A program made the translations under genes and the position numbers. A DNA stretch of 64,000 bases from JAKAGZ01 sp035266865. GTDB lineage: Bacteria > Bacteroidota > Ignavibacteria > Ignavibacteriales > Ignavibacteriaceae. The notes beneath the pieces are model-generated. The model was given only the letters and a program-made list of their open reading frames with translations. It was not told where the DNA came from and ran no database searches. Of this stretch, positions 1 through 9,366 are shown one piece after another. The DNA lies in NCBI GenBank assembly GCA_035266865.1, contig DATFMR010000032.1, positions 11,005 through 75,004 on the forward strand, read 5' to 3'. The number at the start of each line of letters is the position of its first letter. The stretch's first letter is position 1.

Positions 1-2464
1 TAAATTCCACTTTGTGTTGACCTTTCGGAACGACAATTCCCATAAAACCGTGATTTACTTTGTAAATTTCAGATTTATTTCCATCTATATAAGCGTTCCA
101 TCCTGTTGGGATTTGAAATAATTTGTAATCTGCTTTGCCTGCAATATAGGTATCCCCGAAAAAGAGGAAATTATTTCCAGTAGCATTAACCTCGGCAGAT
201 AATAATTCATCATTATAGCTAGTGATATTTACATTAGCTGCAGAATCGGGTACATCAACATTTGGAATATCCTCATTAACATAAGCGACCTGTTTGGGCT
301 CAAATCCATTTGATTTAATCAGATTAAGCACATCTAAATCCGGTTTTGATTGTATCCTGTTTACAAAATAAACTCGGGGTAAGGCTTTTTTATTTTCGTA
401 AACATAAGTTTTTGAATTATTCAAAATTTGTTCAAATCCCTGGAACGGCGCAGGTTGAGCAGTAACTATATATTTAACATTCAGCATTTTCCAGAGTGTT
501 TGATTAGCTGGTCCAACAACATCCATAATATCCTGGTATGTTCTCGGTTTTACACCCGAGTAGCCGTAAAAGTCTTCAACCTGGAAATATCCGTTGAAGT
601 TGGCATTATTGTTTAATGATCCCAAAGATCCATCTTGCTTTAGATTTAATATCCTGAATGGATTTTTATCCTTTTGGTTTTTTATTGCAGTAATATAATC
701 CGGAGTATTGAATAAACTTTTTTGATCCGGAACATCTTGATATATTTCACCTCTTGAATCAATTCTCCAGAGATCAATTACAGTAAGAACTATTACTATC
801 ATTAGCATCGAATCTCTACTAAATTTTCCTTTTATATATAGATAAGAACTCCAGAATGCCAGTGATAAAAATCCAAATGCAAATAAAACATCTGAGGAAT
901 ACATTACGGAAAGATAATCTGCAAGTGCTGAAAATTTTTTAGAATTATCTGGTTGGGATGATGCAATAGATGAAGCGAATTCATTTACTCTTCCAGCAAA
1001 CCAGCTCGATACGGATCCATTTAGTAATAATGATAAAACAAATAATACGCTAAAAACATAACAGGTATTTTTTAATAAATTAATGATCTTCTGATCGTTC
1101 TCTTCCTTTAGCTTAATTATTTTAATTAATCCGAAGCCTGCAAGGACTGGGAAACTCATCTGCACAAGAACTAAACTCATCACAGGTACTCTGAATTTAT
1201 CAAAGAATGGGAAATAGTAGAAAAACAGATCATATAAAACAGGAAAATTTCTGCCAAAAGAAAGAAATAAAGCAATTCCTGAAAGTATCGTCAGGTACCT
1301 AACAAAAGGTTCATTCCAATTTGTAAAAATTGCAAACAGGGCCAGGAAAAACACAATTACACCCATATACATTGGAATATCTACAGACATCATTTGTCCG
1401 AAATAAGTATTCACCTGAACTTCCTGGTTGCCAGAAAGTGGACCTTTGTAAATCGAGTTTCCATATCCAAAGTAGGAGGGGATAACAAAAGTTGTTAATT
1501 CCTCAGGTGAAAATGACCAGTTAGTGTGATATTGATAATAATCTGACTCAGCCTTTTCTGAATTAGCATTTGTGCTGGTTGTTTCTAATATTCCCTTTGT
1601 ACCGCGAGTTGAGAATGGTGAGTATTCATACACCTGAGAAAAATTATCCGCCTGGATAAGCAAAGCTATAATAGTTGCGACTATGAACATTCCGGTAGTC
1701 TTTAAAATTCCGCGGCTTAATTGTTGATCTTTTTTCTTAATACCTCTGAAAAAATAATAGAGGAAATAAACACCTACCGCGAACAATGTGTAAAAGATAA
1801 TCTGAACATGAAATCCTTGGATGAATAGCTGTAACGTAATTATCAATAAAAGAAAATCTATTATCCTTATCTTTTCTTTCATCCTGAGGAGCAAAAGAAA
1901 AATTAAAGGATACATACTAAGCGAGGTCAGCTTAGTAACATGGCCAAGATAAAGAAATACAATTATTCCGGTACTAAATGAAGTTGCAATAGATGTAAAA
2001 AGACTAACCAGTGTGTTTTTTGTAAAATGCTTCATTAGGAAAAAAGTTGTAATACCCATTATAATCAGGTAAAAAGTCCAGTTTGCATATTCAACAGCAA
2101 ACAGGCTTGAAAACAAACTCCGCACACTTGTAAATATTGTGTAAATAACATTAAACCAAGTACCGGAGGTCCCAAGTAGATAAGCCGGCATTCCACAAAA
2201 TATTAATGGATCCCACAGTGTAAACCCATCTGTATGATGGTCTACATATGCCCGCTGGCTAATTGAAGAAATAATATCGCCGGTTTGAAATGTTTTATTA
2301 CCAAAATACAAGGGGTTTAAAAAGATGAGAAATAAAATAAATATTATTAGAATTACTGCCAGAGGATGATATTTTTGAGGCAATAATTCATCAAGATTAA
2401 ATTTAGAAAGGAATGTTTCTTTTTCAGCTTTGCCGGACTTTAAGTTCTTATGTTTTTTTGTCAT
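1..2464 (-). CDS. YfhO-family multi-membrane-span protein, C-terminus cut by window edge
   Basis: The frame opens at an ATG (2464-2462) and stays open for 821 codons to base 1, so the stop lies outside the window. After a Lys-rich cytoplasmic start there are about a dozen hydrophobic segments, then a soluble C-terminal part. The visible C-terminus (GWNAYIDGNK, then VVPKGQHKVEF) matches the usual end of YfhO proteins, so only a short tail is probably missing. YfhO proteins are membrane glycosyltransferase-like proteins (GT-C type) implicated in glycosylating cell-wall polymers. That role fits the glycosyltransferase genes that follow on the same strand, but the substrate cannot be read from the sequence. 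No clear ribosome binding site precedes the ATG. The next 200 bp (2465-2666) are AT-rich and form a divergent promoter region. Confidence 0.85.
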   Translation of the reverse strand, partial: MTKKHKNLKSGKAEKETFLSKFNLDELLPQKYHPLAVILIIFILFLIFLNPLYFGNKTFQTGDIISSISQRAYVDHHTDGFTLWDPLIFCGMPAYLLGTSGTWFNVIYTIFTSVRSLFSSLFAVEYANWTFYLIIMGITTFFLMKHFTKNTLVSLFTSIATSFSTGIIVFLYLGHVTKLTSLSMYPLIFLLLLRMKEKIRIIDFLLLIITLQLFIQGFHVQIIFYTLFAVGVYFLYYFFRGIKKKDQQLSRGILKTTGMFIVATIIALLIQADNFSQVYEYSPFSTRGTKGILETTSTNANSEKAESDYYQYHTNWSFSPEELTTFVIPSYFGYGNSIYKGPLSGNQEVQVNTYFGQMMSVDIPMYMGVIVFFLALFAIFTNWNEPFVRYLTILSGIALFLSFGRNFPVLYDLFFYYFPFFDKFRVPVMSLVLVQMSFPVLAGFGLIKIIKLKEENDQKIINLLKNTCYVFSVLFVLSLLLNGSVSSWFAGRVNEFASSIASSQPDNSKKFSALADYLSVMYSSDVLFAFGFLSLAFWSSYLYIKGKFSRDSMLMIVIVLTVIDLWRIDSRGEIYQDVPDQKSLFNTPDYITAIKNQKDKNPFRILNLKQDGSLGSLNNNANFNGYFQVEDFYGYSGVKPRTYQDIMDVVGPANQTLWKMLNVKYIVTAQPAPFQGFEQILNNSKTYVYENKKALPRVYFVNRIQSKPDLDVLNLIKSNGFEPKQVAYVNEDIPNVDVPDSAANVNITSYNDELLSAEVNATGNNFLFFGDTYIAGKADYKLFQIPTGWNAYIDGNKSEIYKVNHGFMGIVVPKGQHKVEF

Positions 2465-2666
2465 ATAAAACACCGATGCAGTTAAAGTTAATTGTTAGGT
2501 ACAATAATTCAATTGCCAATTTAATAATAAATATAAACAGATTTGTAATTGGACAAAAAGTAATTTTTCAGGAATTATATTTAAAATTGTTATCTTTTAT
2601 TTTTCCTTTTTCAGAAATCAAGGATATGAGCTTTTATTTAATATTTTAAAACTAAATTTTGCAATT

Positions 2667-3428
2667 ATGTTCCTGAAAATAAAATCAATTCTAATAAATT
2701 TACTTGGAATTAAGCTTTATTTAAAATTTGTAAGCAAAATCTATTTTATAATCTATAAAATAGGTCTCTTAAAATTATTCAGCGGCAGTTTTGAAGAAGT
2801 AAATTACCTGCATAAATTAATTAAACCGGGTTGGCATTGTATTGATATAGGTGCTAATTTAGGCTACGTAACAATCCCAATCTCGAATCTTTGCGGTAAA
2901 AACGGTAAAGTCCTGGCTGTTGAGCCTGTAAAATTATTTAGCGGATTGCTAAAAAGACATGTCAAGAAATACGGTAACGGAAATGTTGAAATTTATGAAT
3001 ATGCTTTAGGAAAAGATGATGATAAAAAAATTGAAATGGGTATGCCGCTTATTGATGGTGTATTGAGACATGGATTTACTAAAATTGTTGAAAGCTCAAG
3101 CAAATATCCATATGCTGAAAAATACGATGTTAAAATGAAGAATCCGAAGTCACTTTTTGGTGATATTGATAAACTGAACTTCCTGAAATGTGATGTTGAA
3201 GGTTATGAAATAAATATAATTCCCGAAATGATTGATTTAATTAAAAAGTTTAAACCCGTTATTCTAATCGAATTTGGTTTGCAGGAAAGCCGAAAGATAC
3301 TTTCTGATATGTTTTATCAAATCGGTTATGAATTATACAGAATTGAAAATGAAGAATTAAAAAAAGTGACTAAAGAAGAAATGTTAACATTAACTTTAAA
3401 TAGTTATTTCTTACTGCCTGTTTCCTGA
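2667..3428 (+). CDS. FkbM-family SAM-dependent methyltransferase
   Basis: This 253-residue protein has a Rossmann SAM-binding motif near residue 60 (CIDIGANLGYVTIPIS), an acidic second-strand motif (VLAVEP), and the FkbM signature FLKCDVEGYE followed by PVILIEFG. FkbM enzymes O-methylate sugars or polyketides. Next to glycan genes, a sugar O-methyltransferase is the likely role. The first ~35 residues are hydrophobic and basic and may associate with the membrane. It converges with the next gene, their stops only 3 bp apart. The specific substrate is not inferable. Confidence 0.88.
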   Translation: MFLKIKSILINLLGIKLYLKFVSKIYFIIYKIGLLKLFSGSFEEVNYLHKLIKPGWHCIDIGANLGYVTIPISNLCGKNGKVLAVEPVKLFSGLLKRHVKKYGNGNVEIYEYALGKDDDKKIEMGMPLIDGVLRHGFTKIVESSSKYPYAEKYDVKMKNPKSLFGDIDKLNFLKCDVEGYEINIIPEMIDLIKKFKPVILIEFGLQESRKILSDMFYQIGYELYRIENEELKKVTKEEMLTLTLNSYFLLPVS

Positions 3429-3431
3429 ATC

Positions 3432-4244
3432 TTATTTTTTCTTTGCTATTATATTTACTCCCGCACCAATTTTATTATTTCCTGAATAGTCTGTATACAT
3501 CATCAAAAGAGTAAAGGGAAGTGTAACCAGGTAATAAACCGGAAGAATAATTAGAAAGATTTTTGATACATTTAACAGAAGCATTGGAAATTTAATTCCA
3601 AGCCTCCAGGCTTTGTCTCCCCAGAATCCATAGGTAAATCTTTCCCTGTAAATTGAAAATCCAATTGGCTCGAGTTTGTTTCGTAAATCTTCAAATGAAT
3701 AACCAATTCTTGCGTGTTCGCCGATGAAACTTTCATCCTCTTCTTCGTGTGCATCGCTTCCGCCATAAATAGACGGAGTATTGATCATTAAGAATCCGCC
3801 GGCTTTTAAAGCATTGTAAAAATTATTGAAAACTTTTATATCATCTTCAATATGTTCCATTACATCAACGCTGAGGACTAGGTCAAATTTATTATGATGC
3901 TTAATTTCTCTGAGGTCTTCAATACCAAATGAAACATTATGAATATTCATTTCAGCAAAGAATGATTTGCAGTTTTTTATCCAGTCTTCTTTTACATCAA
4001 TTGCATAAATGTTATTTGGCTGAAGTTTTTTTGCCATAAAGTAGGCGTACTGTCCGTAACCCGTTCCTGCATCATAAATACTAATTTCATTTTCACCAAA
4101 TTCTTTTCTTAATGATCTTAATTCTCTTCTAACATACCAGGAACGTAAAAACATTAAGTCCAGAATTTTATAAAACAGCGTAGTTAGAAAAGGAAATTTC
4201 TTAATTGTATTAGCAAAGATATTTTTTATCGGGTCGTAGTACAT
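3432..4244 (-). CDS. Class I SAM methyltransferase with C-terminal membrane segment
   Basis: This is a 270-residue protein. The SAM-binding loop reads IYDAGTGYGQYAYFMA (about residue 55), strand 2 ends in YAIDVKEDW, and LSVDVMEHIEDD is the motif IV region typical of UbiE/Methyltransf_11 enzymes. Residues ~215-250 are strongly hydrophobic and probably form one or two membrane helices. Sugar or lipid-linked glycan methylation is an inference from the neighbouring glycosyltransferases. It lies 28 bp downstream of the GT4 gene and is the last gene of a minus-strand glycan operon. Confidence 0.83.
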   Translation of the reverse strand: MYYDPIKNIFANTIKKFPFLTTLFYKILDLMFLRSWYVRRELRSLRKEFGENEISIYDAGTGYGQYAYFMAKKLQPNNIYAIDVKEDWIKNCKSFFAEMNIHNVSFGIEDLREIKHHNKFDLVLSVDVMEHIEDDIKVFNNFYNALKAGGFLMINTPSIYGGSDAHEEEDESFIGEHARIGYSFEDLRNKLEPIGFSIYRERFTYGFWGDKAWRLGIKFPMLLLNVSKIFLIILPVYYLVTLPFTLLMMYTDYSGNNKIGAGVNIIAKKK

Positions 4245-4272
4245 AATAAAAGAATTAAGATTAAGAGTAAGT

Positions 4273-5394
4273 TCAAGAATTAATTAGTTTCAAAATTCCA
4301 TGTGTAAAATTATCCCAGGAATATTTATTAATTTCTTCCTTTGTGTTATTTACAAATTCCGCTTCTTTATTTTCAGAATAAAACTTTTCGATTGCTTTAG
4401 CCAATGCTTCCGGGTTTTCCCTTTCAACAATGTAACCGGTTTTATCTTCTTTAATAACTTCAGCAAGTCCGCCAACGTTTGTCGCGATTACAGGTTTACT
4501 GAAATTCATTGCTATTTGTACAATACCACTTTGAGTTGCATCTCTGTAAGGAAGAATTACCGCATCTGAAGCTGAAAAATAATATTTTACTTCTGAAGTT
4601 GGAATAAAATCGGTAAAAAGATATAGCCGGTCATCTAATTTATTGTCATAAATAATTCGTTTATATTTTTCTTCGTTTGAGTAAAATTCGCCTGCCACAA
4701 TAAGTTTAATGCTTTTGTCTTTTATTAAATTTAGCGCTTCCAATAAAATATCAAGTCCTTTATAATCCCGAATAAAACCAAAAAACAAAATCAGTTTTTC
4801 ATTTTGAGGAAGTTTCAGAAACTTCCGTGCCTCATTTTTATTTATTGATTCGCCGAAATTTGAATATACAGGATGAGGCAATATTTTATTTTTAGCTCCG
4901 GGAACTAATTTTAATAAATCCTCCTGCACCTTTTTAGAAAGCAGAACAAAATAGTCGACGTATTTAAAAAAATATTTCGTGATTGAAATATCACCCGGTC
5001 TTTTTTCATGCGGAATTACATTATCGCAGATAGTTAAAACTTTTGTCTTTTTGTTTTTCTTTGCAATTTTTGAAATAGTTCCGAAACACGGAGCAAAAAA
5101 GGGCATCCAGAATTTATAAATCAAAAGATCAGGTTCATCATCACGAATTTTCTTTCCGACTTTAAACCAGTTGAATGGATTTATTGAATCAACAATTATT
5201 TCAGAAAGTATTTTCTCTCCGGGTTCGCCCGATTCTATTTGTGATTTGCCAGGGAATAAAATTGAAGGGTACTGCCTCTTAAAAGTAATTACATTAACCG
5301 TGTATTCTTTTGATAATTCTTTATATAATAGTCCGACGAAATGAGAAATTCCACCGCGCAATGGATAAGCGGTTGATAGAATGGTAATTTTCAT
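4273..5394 (-). CDS. Glycosyltransferase family 4 (GT-B fold)
   Basis: This 373-residue protein has a GT-B layout. The N-terminal acceptor half carries the glycine-rich loop RGGISHFVGLLYKEL. The C-terminal nucleotide-sugar half has ILFFGFIRDYKGLDILLEA and the donor-site region VILPYRDATQSGIVQIAM followed by PVIATNVGGLAE. This matches GT4 retaining transferases of LPS and capsule pathways. Its ATG shares one base with the TGA of the upstream GT9 gene, so the two are translationally coupled. The sugar transferred is unknown. Confidence 0.9.
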   Translation of the reverse strand: MKITILSTAYPLRGGISHFVGLLYKELSKEYTVNVITFKRQYPSILFPGKSQIESGEPGEKILSEIIVDSINPFNWFKVGKKIRDDEPDLLIYKFWMPFFAPCFGTISKIAKKNKKTKVLTICDNVIPHEKRPGDISITKYFFKYVDYFVLLSKKVQEDLLKLVPGAKNKILPHPVYSNFGESINKNEARKFLKLPQNEKLILFFGFIRDYKGLDILLEALNLIKDKSIKLIVAGEFYSNEEKYKRIIYDNKLDDRLYLFTDFIPTSEVKYYFSASDAVILPYRDATQSGIVQIAMNFSKPVIATNVGGLAEVIKEDKTGYIVERENPEALAKAIEKFYSENKEAEFVNNTKEEINKYSWDNFTHGILKLINS

Positions 5395-6485
5395 CAGGTA
5401 AGTAACTTCCCGATTGTTTCCAAAACTTTTTCCGTTTTAATATAGTCCATGCATTTATATTCAGGGTTAATGCAGGTACCTCTGAAAAAACATTTACATT
5501 CTTTTTCCGGCTGAATTATTTTACCAAGTCCGTAAAGCTCAAACTCTTTTGGATTAAAAATATTGTTGAACAAAACTATTTTTTTATTTAGTCCTAATGT
5601 AATATGCATAGCCATTGTAACACCTGTTACAACAAGATCACATTGATCAACAAGATTGATAAATTTATCAAGATTAAAATGTCCGAAATATTTGCTGCCT
5701 GTAGCCTGTGCGAATTTCTTGTTTTTAGAATTTTCCAGTTCACCGCCTAAAAATATGACTTCGTATCCACTTGTAATTAAAGACTTTGCAAGGTTTATCC
5801 AGTTCTCGTCTGCCCATAACCGCGTAGTCCATCTTCCTCCACAGCCCGTATTTAATCCGATTATTTTTTTCGATTTATCCAGATTCCAGCTATCAGAATA
5901 TTCCTCAAAATTTGAAAGAATGTATTTTTCACCCTTAAATTCGAAACCACAAATTTCAAAGATTTCTTCCGGGTAATTCTTTGTATTTTCTTTATTTACA
6001 TCGTCGAACAATCCGGTGAAGTATTTTGGCTCCGCTGCCGGATCCGCAGGAAAAGGAACACCATTTTTTAAAATGTATCCTTTTTTGTTTTTTGATTTTA
6101 ACCTGGTTGTCAGTGCGCAGGCTTCTTTATCTTTATCAAGATTATATACCTGGTCAAACTCAACCTGCTCAAGAAAAGTTATTCCTTCCGGATTGAATTT
6201 TAAAACTTCATCAACATTTGCAGGAACTACCGAAGGTGTATAAGTCAGCCAGAAAATTTTTCCATTTGGATATTTATTCCTAATCGCTGAAAGCAGGGGA
6301 GTGGTTCTTATCACATCGCCAATTGCACCCAGCTTTATAATTAATATTTTCTCTTTGGCAGGCTCATAATATTTGCAATCGCTTCCATTTTTTTCGGTAC
6401 AATGTACGCCATAATTTTTAGATGGTTTACAGGGAATGTGACCTTTAAAGAATCGGCAATCGGTTTTAATATCAGAAATTTTCAT
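5394..6485 (-). CDS. Glycosyltransferase family 9 (heptosyltransferase-like) with Cys-rich ends
   Basis: This 363-residue protein has the GT9 N-terminal signature ILIIKLGAIGDVIRTTPLL near residue 46. The C-terminal donor site has IGLNTGCGGRWTTRLW and LVVTGVTMAMHI. Family members move heptose or related sugars from ADP-sugars to the LPS core in the cytoplasm. The domain is preceded by ~40 residues with four cysteines (C10, C19, C29, C37). A second Cys cluster (ECKCFFRGTC...KC) sits near the C-terminus, suggesting a bound metal or paired disulfides. It begins 53 bp downstream of the GT2 gene and is one-base coupled to the GT4 gene. Confidence 0.9.
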   Translation of the reverse strand: MKISDIKTDCRFFKGHIPCKPSKNYGVHCTEKNGSDCKYYEPAKEKILIIKLGAIGDVIRTTPLLSAIRNKYPNGKIFWLTYTPSVVPANVDEVLKFNPEGITFLEQVEFDQVYNLDKDKEACALTTRLKSKNKKGYILKNGVPFPADPAAEPKYFTGLFDDVNKENTKNYPEEIFEICGFEFKGEKYILSNFEEYSDSWNLDKSKKIIGLNTGCGGRWTTRLWADENWINLAKSLITSGYEVIFLGGELENSKNKKFAQATGSKYFGHFNLDKFINLVDQCDLVVTGVTMAMHITLGLNKKIVLFNNIFNPKEFELYGLGKIIQPEKECKCFFRGTCINPEYKCMDYIKTEKVLETIGKLLT

Positions 6486-6538
6486 ATTTAATCAAGATGA
6501 GTTTATATATTGAAAGCGGAAGAATCCGAGCTGAAAAA

Positions 6539-7648
6539 TTATCCTTTATCTTTTATAATGTATTCTTTTTCATCAAGAGAATTGTGAACAAGAATTTCGC
6601 CCAACAGTCCCACGGAAAAAAACTGAACTCCGACAATAACTAAAAGTATACCGAAAAATAACATTGGTCTGTTGCTTAATGATTCTCCACTTATCCATAA
6701 GTAGGATAAATATCCGTTCACTATAATACCAACAAAAAAAGCAAAGGCGCCAAGGAATCCAAAAAAGTGCATTGGTCTTTTAATGTATCTAGTTGAAAAT
6801 AATACTGTGATCAGGTCAATAAAACCCTTAAAAAATCTTGATATTCCAAATTTAGTCTTTCCGTATCTTCTTGGATGATGTTTTACGATTATTTCAGAAA
6901 CTGTAAATCCTTCCCACTTTGCTAAAACGGGCATGTACCTGTGCAGTTCGCCATATACTTTTATGTTCTCAGTTACTTCTTTTTTGTACGCTTTTAAGCC
7001 GCAATTAAAATCATGAATTTTTATGTGTGTCATTAGTCTTGTAATAAAGTTAAAAAACCTTGAAGAAGTTTTCTTCACAAAAGGATCGTGTCTTCTTTTC
7101 TTCCATCCCGAAACCAAATCAAATCCTTCTTCAAGTTTCTTAAGCAGATTTTGAATTTCATTTGGGTCATCCTGAAGGTCAGCATCCATTGTCACTACCA
7201 CATCACCAGTGGCTTCGCTAAACCCCATTTGTAGAGCGGCTGATTTCCCATAATTTTTTCTGAAACTTATATATCGAAATCTTTTATCTGGTTTGCAAAT
7301 ATTCTTTATAATTTTTAATGAATTGTCGGTACTTCCGTCATCCACAAAAATAACTTCGTAACCGACATTTATCGGTTTAAGAGCTTTCCTGATTTCATTT
7401 GCTAATGGCTGGAGAGATTCCTCTTCGTTTAAAAGAGGAACTACAATAGAGACTTTTTTGAACTTTGTATTTATCTGCTTAAATCCTGGAATGCGATCCT
7501 GCCTGTTTGTATATCGTCTTCTGCGGTTATAATATGGCTTCCTATAATTTTTTTTAGGGGGAGTTTCACCATCTCGCTGTTGATTCTGTCCCTGATTTTC
7601 CTGCGAAGTATTATTTACAATTTTGTCGTTTTTGCTGTTATCTTCCAC
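6539..7648 (-). CDS. Membrane-anchored glycosyltransferase family 2 (GtrB/ArnC-type)
   Basis: The protein has 369 residues. Residues 1-65 are a low-complexity Asn/Gln/Arg tail. The GT-A domain follows with VSIVVPLLNEEESL, VIFVDDGSTDNS and the metal-binding MDADLQDDP. The C-terminal third has two membrane helices (about 293-318 and 330-353), the topology of undecaprenyl-phosphate glycosyltransferases such as GtrB and ArnC. The predicted reaction is transfer of a sugar from a nucleotide donor to polyprenyl phosphate at the inner membrane. It is the first gene of the minus-strand glycan operon and is divergent from sufB. Confidence 0.9.
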   Translation of the reverse strand: MEDNSKNDKIVNNTSQENQGQNQQRDGETPPKKNYRKPYYNRRRRYTNRQDRIPGFKQINTKFKKVSIVVPLLNEEESLQPLANEIRKALKPINVGYEVIFVDDGSTDNSLKIIKNICKPDKRFRYISFRKNYGKSAALQMGFSEATGDVVVTMDADLQDDPNEIQNLLKKLEEGFDLVSGWKKRRHDPFVKKTSSRFFNFITRLMTHIKIHDFNCGLKAYKKEVTENIKVYGELHRYMPVLAKWEGFTVSEIIVKHHPRRYGKTKFGISRFFKGFIDLITVLFSTRYIKRPMHFFGFLGAFAFFVGIIVNGYLSYLWISGESLSNRPMLFFGILLVIVGVQFFSVGLLGEILVHNSLDEKEYIIKDKG

Positions 7649-7776
7649 TAAAATTCCAAATTTTAAAATCTGAACTCAAAATTAACGCAATAATTGGTTA
7701 AAAACAATTAATTAAAGGGATTCCGCGCTATTTGAAATTCATATATAATGGCTGAAAATATTGCCTAATTCTAATC

Positions 7777-7805
7777 TTGACAAAAATGTATAGATTGATT
7801 ACATT
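7777..7805 (+). promoter_or_regulatory. Predicted promoter of the suf operon
   Basis: A perfect TTGACA (7777-7782) is separated by 17 bp from TACATT (7800-7805). The same layout precedes rplM and the rRNA gene in this window. It leaves a leader of ~60 nt before sufB, which has an AGGAG ribosome binding site ending 6 nt before its ATG. Confidence 0.6.
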
Positions 7806-7874
7806 TACTGCTCAAATAAAAGAAAACGAGACAGTTCCGGGACATTTTAAGGGAAAAATTTAGTCAGGAGTTAT

Positions 7875-9323
7875 ATGAGTACAACTGAAGTAAAGACGAT
7901 TGAAGAACTTACTAATAAAGAATATAAGTACGGTTTTGTTACAGATATCGAAGCAGATACTTTACCGAAAGGTTTAAATGAAGATATTATCAGGCAGCTT
8001 TCTGCAATAAAAGGAGAACCTGAATTTTTACTCGAATGGAGATTGAAAGCTTACAAACATTGGTTAACAATGAAAGAGCCAAAGTGGCCTAATCTTCATT
8101 ATCAGGAAGTTGATTATCAGGATATCCATTACTACTCGGCACCAAAGAAAAAACCAAAATTGAACAGTCTCGATGAGGTTGATCCGGAGTTAAGGGAAAC
8201 TTATGAAAAACTCGGAATTTCTATTGATGAACAAAAAAGATTAAGCAATGTTGCTGTTGATGCTGTTTTTGACAGTGTTTCAGTTGCAACTTCGTTTAAA
8301 GCAAAACTTGGAGAACTTGGAATAATCTTCTGTTCGTTTTCTGAAGCTGTTAAAAATCATCCCGATCTTATAAAAAAATATCTCGGCAGTGTTGTTCCTT
8401 ATACTGATAATTTTTACGCAACACTTAATTCGGCAGTATTTAGTGATGGCTCATTTGTTTATATACCGAAAGGTGTTCGCTGCCCAATGGAACTTTCTAC
8501 TTATTTCAGAATAAATGCAGCAAATACGGGACAGTTTGAAAGAACATTAATAATTGCTGAAGAAGGTTCATATGTTAGTTACCTGGAGGGTTGTACGGCT
8601 CCGATGCGTGATGAAAATCAATTGCACGCAGCAGTTGTTGAACTTGTTGCTCTGGACAATGCACAAATAAAATATTCAACTGTGCAGAACTGGTATCCGG
8701 GTGATAAAAACGGTAAAGGCGGAATTTATAACTTTGTGACAAAACGTGGCGCATGCCGCGGAGTTAATTCAAAAATTTCCTGGACACAGGTTGAAACAGG
8801 TTCGGCAATTACTTGGAAATATCCAAGCTGTATTTTACAGGGAGATAATTCTGTCGGTGAATTTTATTCTGTTGCTGTTACTAACAATTATCAGCAGGCT
8901 GACACCGGAACAAAAATGATTCATCTCGGGAAAAATACTAGAAGCACGATAATTTCAAAAGGTATTTCAGCAGGTAAAAGTAATAATAGTTACCGAGGTC
9001 TTGTAAAGATTATTAAAAAAGCTGAGAATGCCAGAAACTTTTCACAGTGTGATTCTCTTTTAATTGGCGACAAATGCGGAGCGCATACTTTTCCTTATCT
9101 CGAAATTAATAATCCCTCTGCACAAATTGAACATGAAGCAACGACTTCAAAAATTGGAGAAGACCAGATATTCTATTTGAACCAGAGAGGAATCTCCACT
9201 GAAGATGCAATTGGATTAATTGTTAACGGTTATTGTAAAGAAGTATTTAAAGAACTTCCGATGGAATTTGCTGTTGAGGCAACAAAATTATTAAGTATTA
9301 GTCTTGAAGGAAGTGTAGGTTAA
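7875..9323 (+). CDS. sufB: Fe-S cluster assembly scaffold subunit SufB
   Basis: This 482-residue protein spans the full SufB length. Recognisable stretches include YIPKGVRCPMELSTYFR, EGCTAPMRDENQLHAAVVE, WKYPSCILQGD and, near the C-terminus, GDKCGAHTFPYLEINN, which carries the conserved cysteine used in cluster assembly. SufB forms the SufBC2D complex, receives sulfur from the SufS/SufU pair and builds [4Fe-4S] clusters in the cytosol. It is the first gene of the cluster, behind a well-formed promoter and AGGAG site. A 43-bp gap rich in AAAGTCAAAA repeats separates it from sufC. Confidence 0.97.
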   Translation: MSTTEVKTIEELTNKEYKYGFVTDIEADTLPKGLNEDIIRQLSAIKGEPEFLLEWRLKAYKHWLTMKEPKWPNLHYQEVDYQDIHYYSAPKKKPKLNSLDEVDPELRETYEKLGISIDEQKRLSNVAVDAVFDSVSVATSFKAKLGELGIIFCSFSEAVKNHPDLIKKYLGSVVPYTDNFYATLNSAVFSDGSFVYIPKGVRCPMELSTYFRINAANTGQFERTLIIAEEGSYVSYLEGCTAPMRDENQLHAAVVELVALDNAQIKYSTVQNWYPGDKNGKGGIYNFVTKRGACRGVNSKISWTQVETGSAITWKYPSCILQGDNSVGEFYSVAVTNNYQQADTGTKMIHLGKNTRSTIISKGISAGKSNNSYRGLVKIIKKAENARNFSQCDSLLIGDKCGAHTFPYLEINNPSAQIEHEATTSKIGEDQIFYLNQRGISTEDAIGLIVNGYCKEVFKELPMEFAVEATKLLSISLEGSVG

Positions 9324-9366
9324 AAAGTCAAAATTCAAAAGTCAAAAAAAATTAATAGGAAAATAA

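Noticed and set aside
9324..9366. AAAGTCAAAA direct repeats between sufB and sufC
   Set aside because: Short, A-rich and probably random sequence; no hairpin or regulatory pattern.
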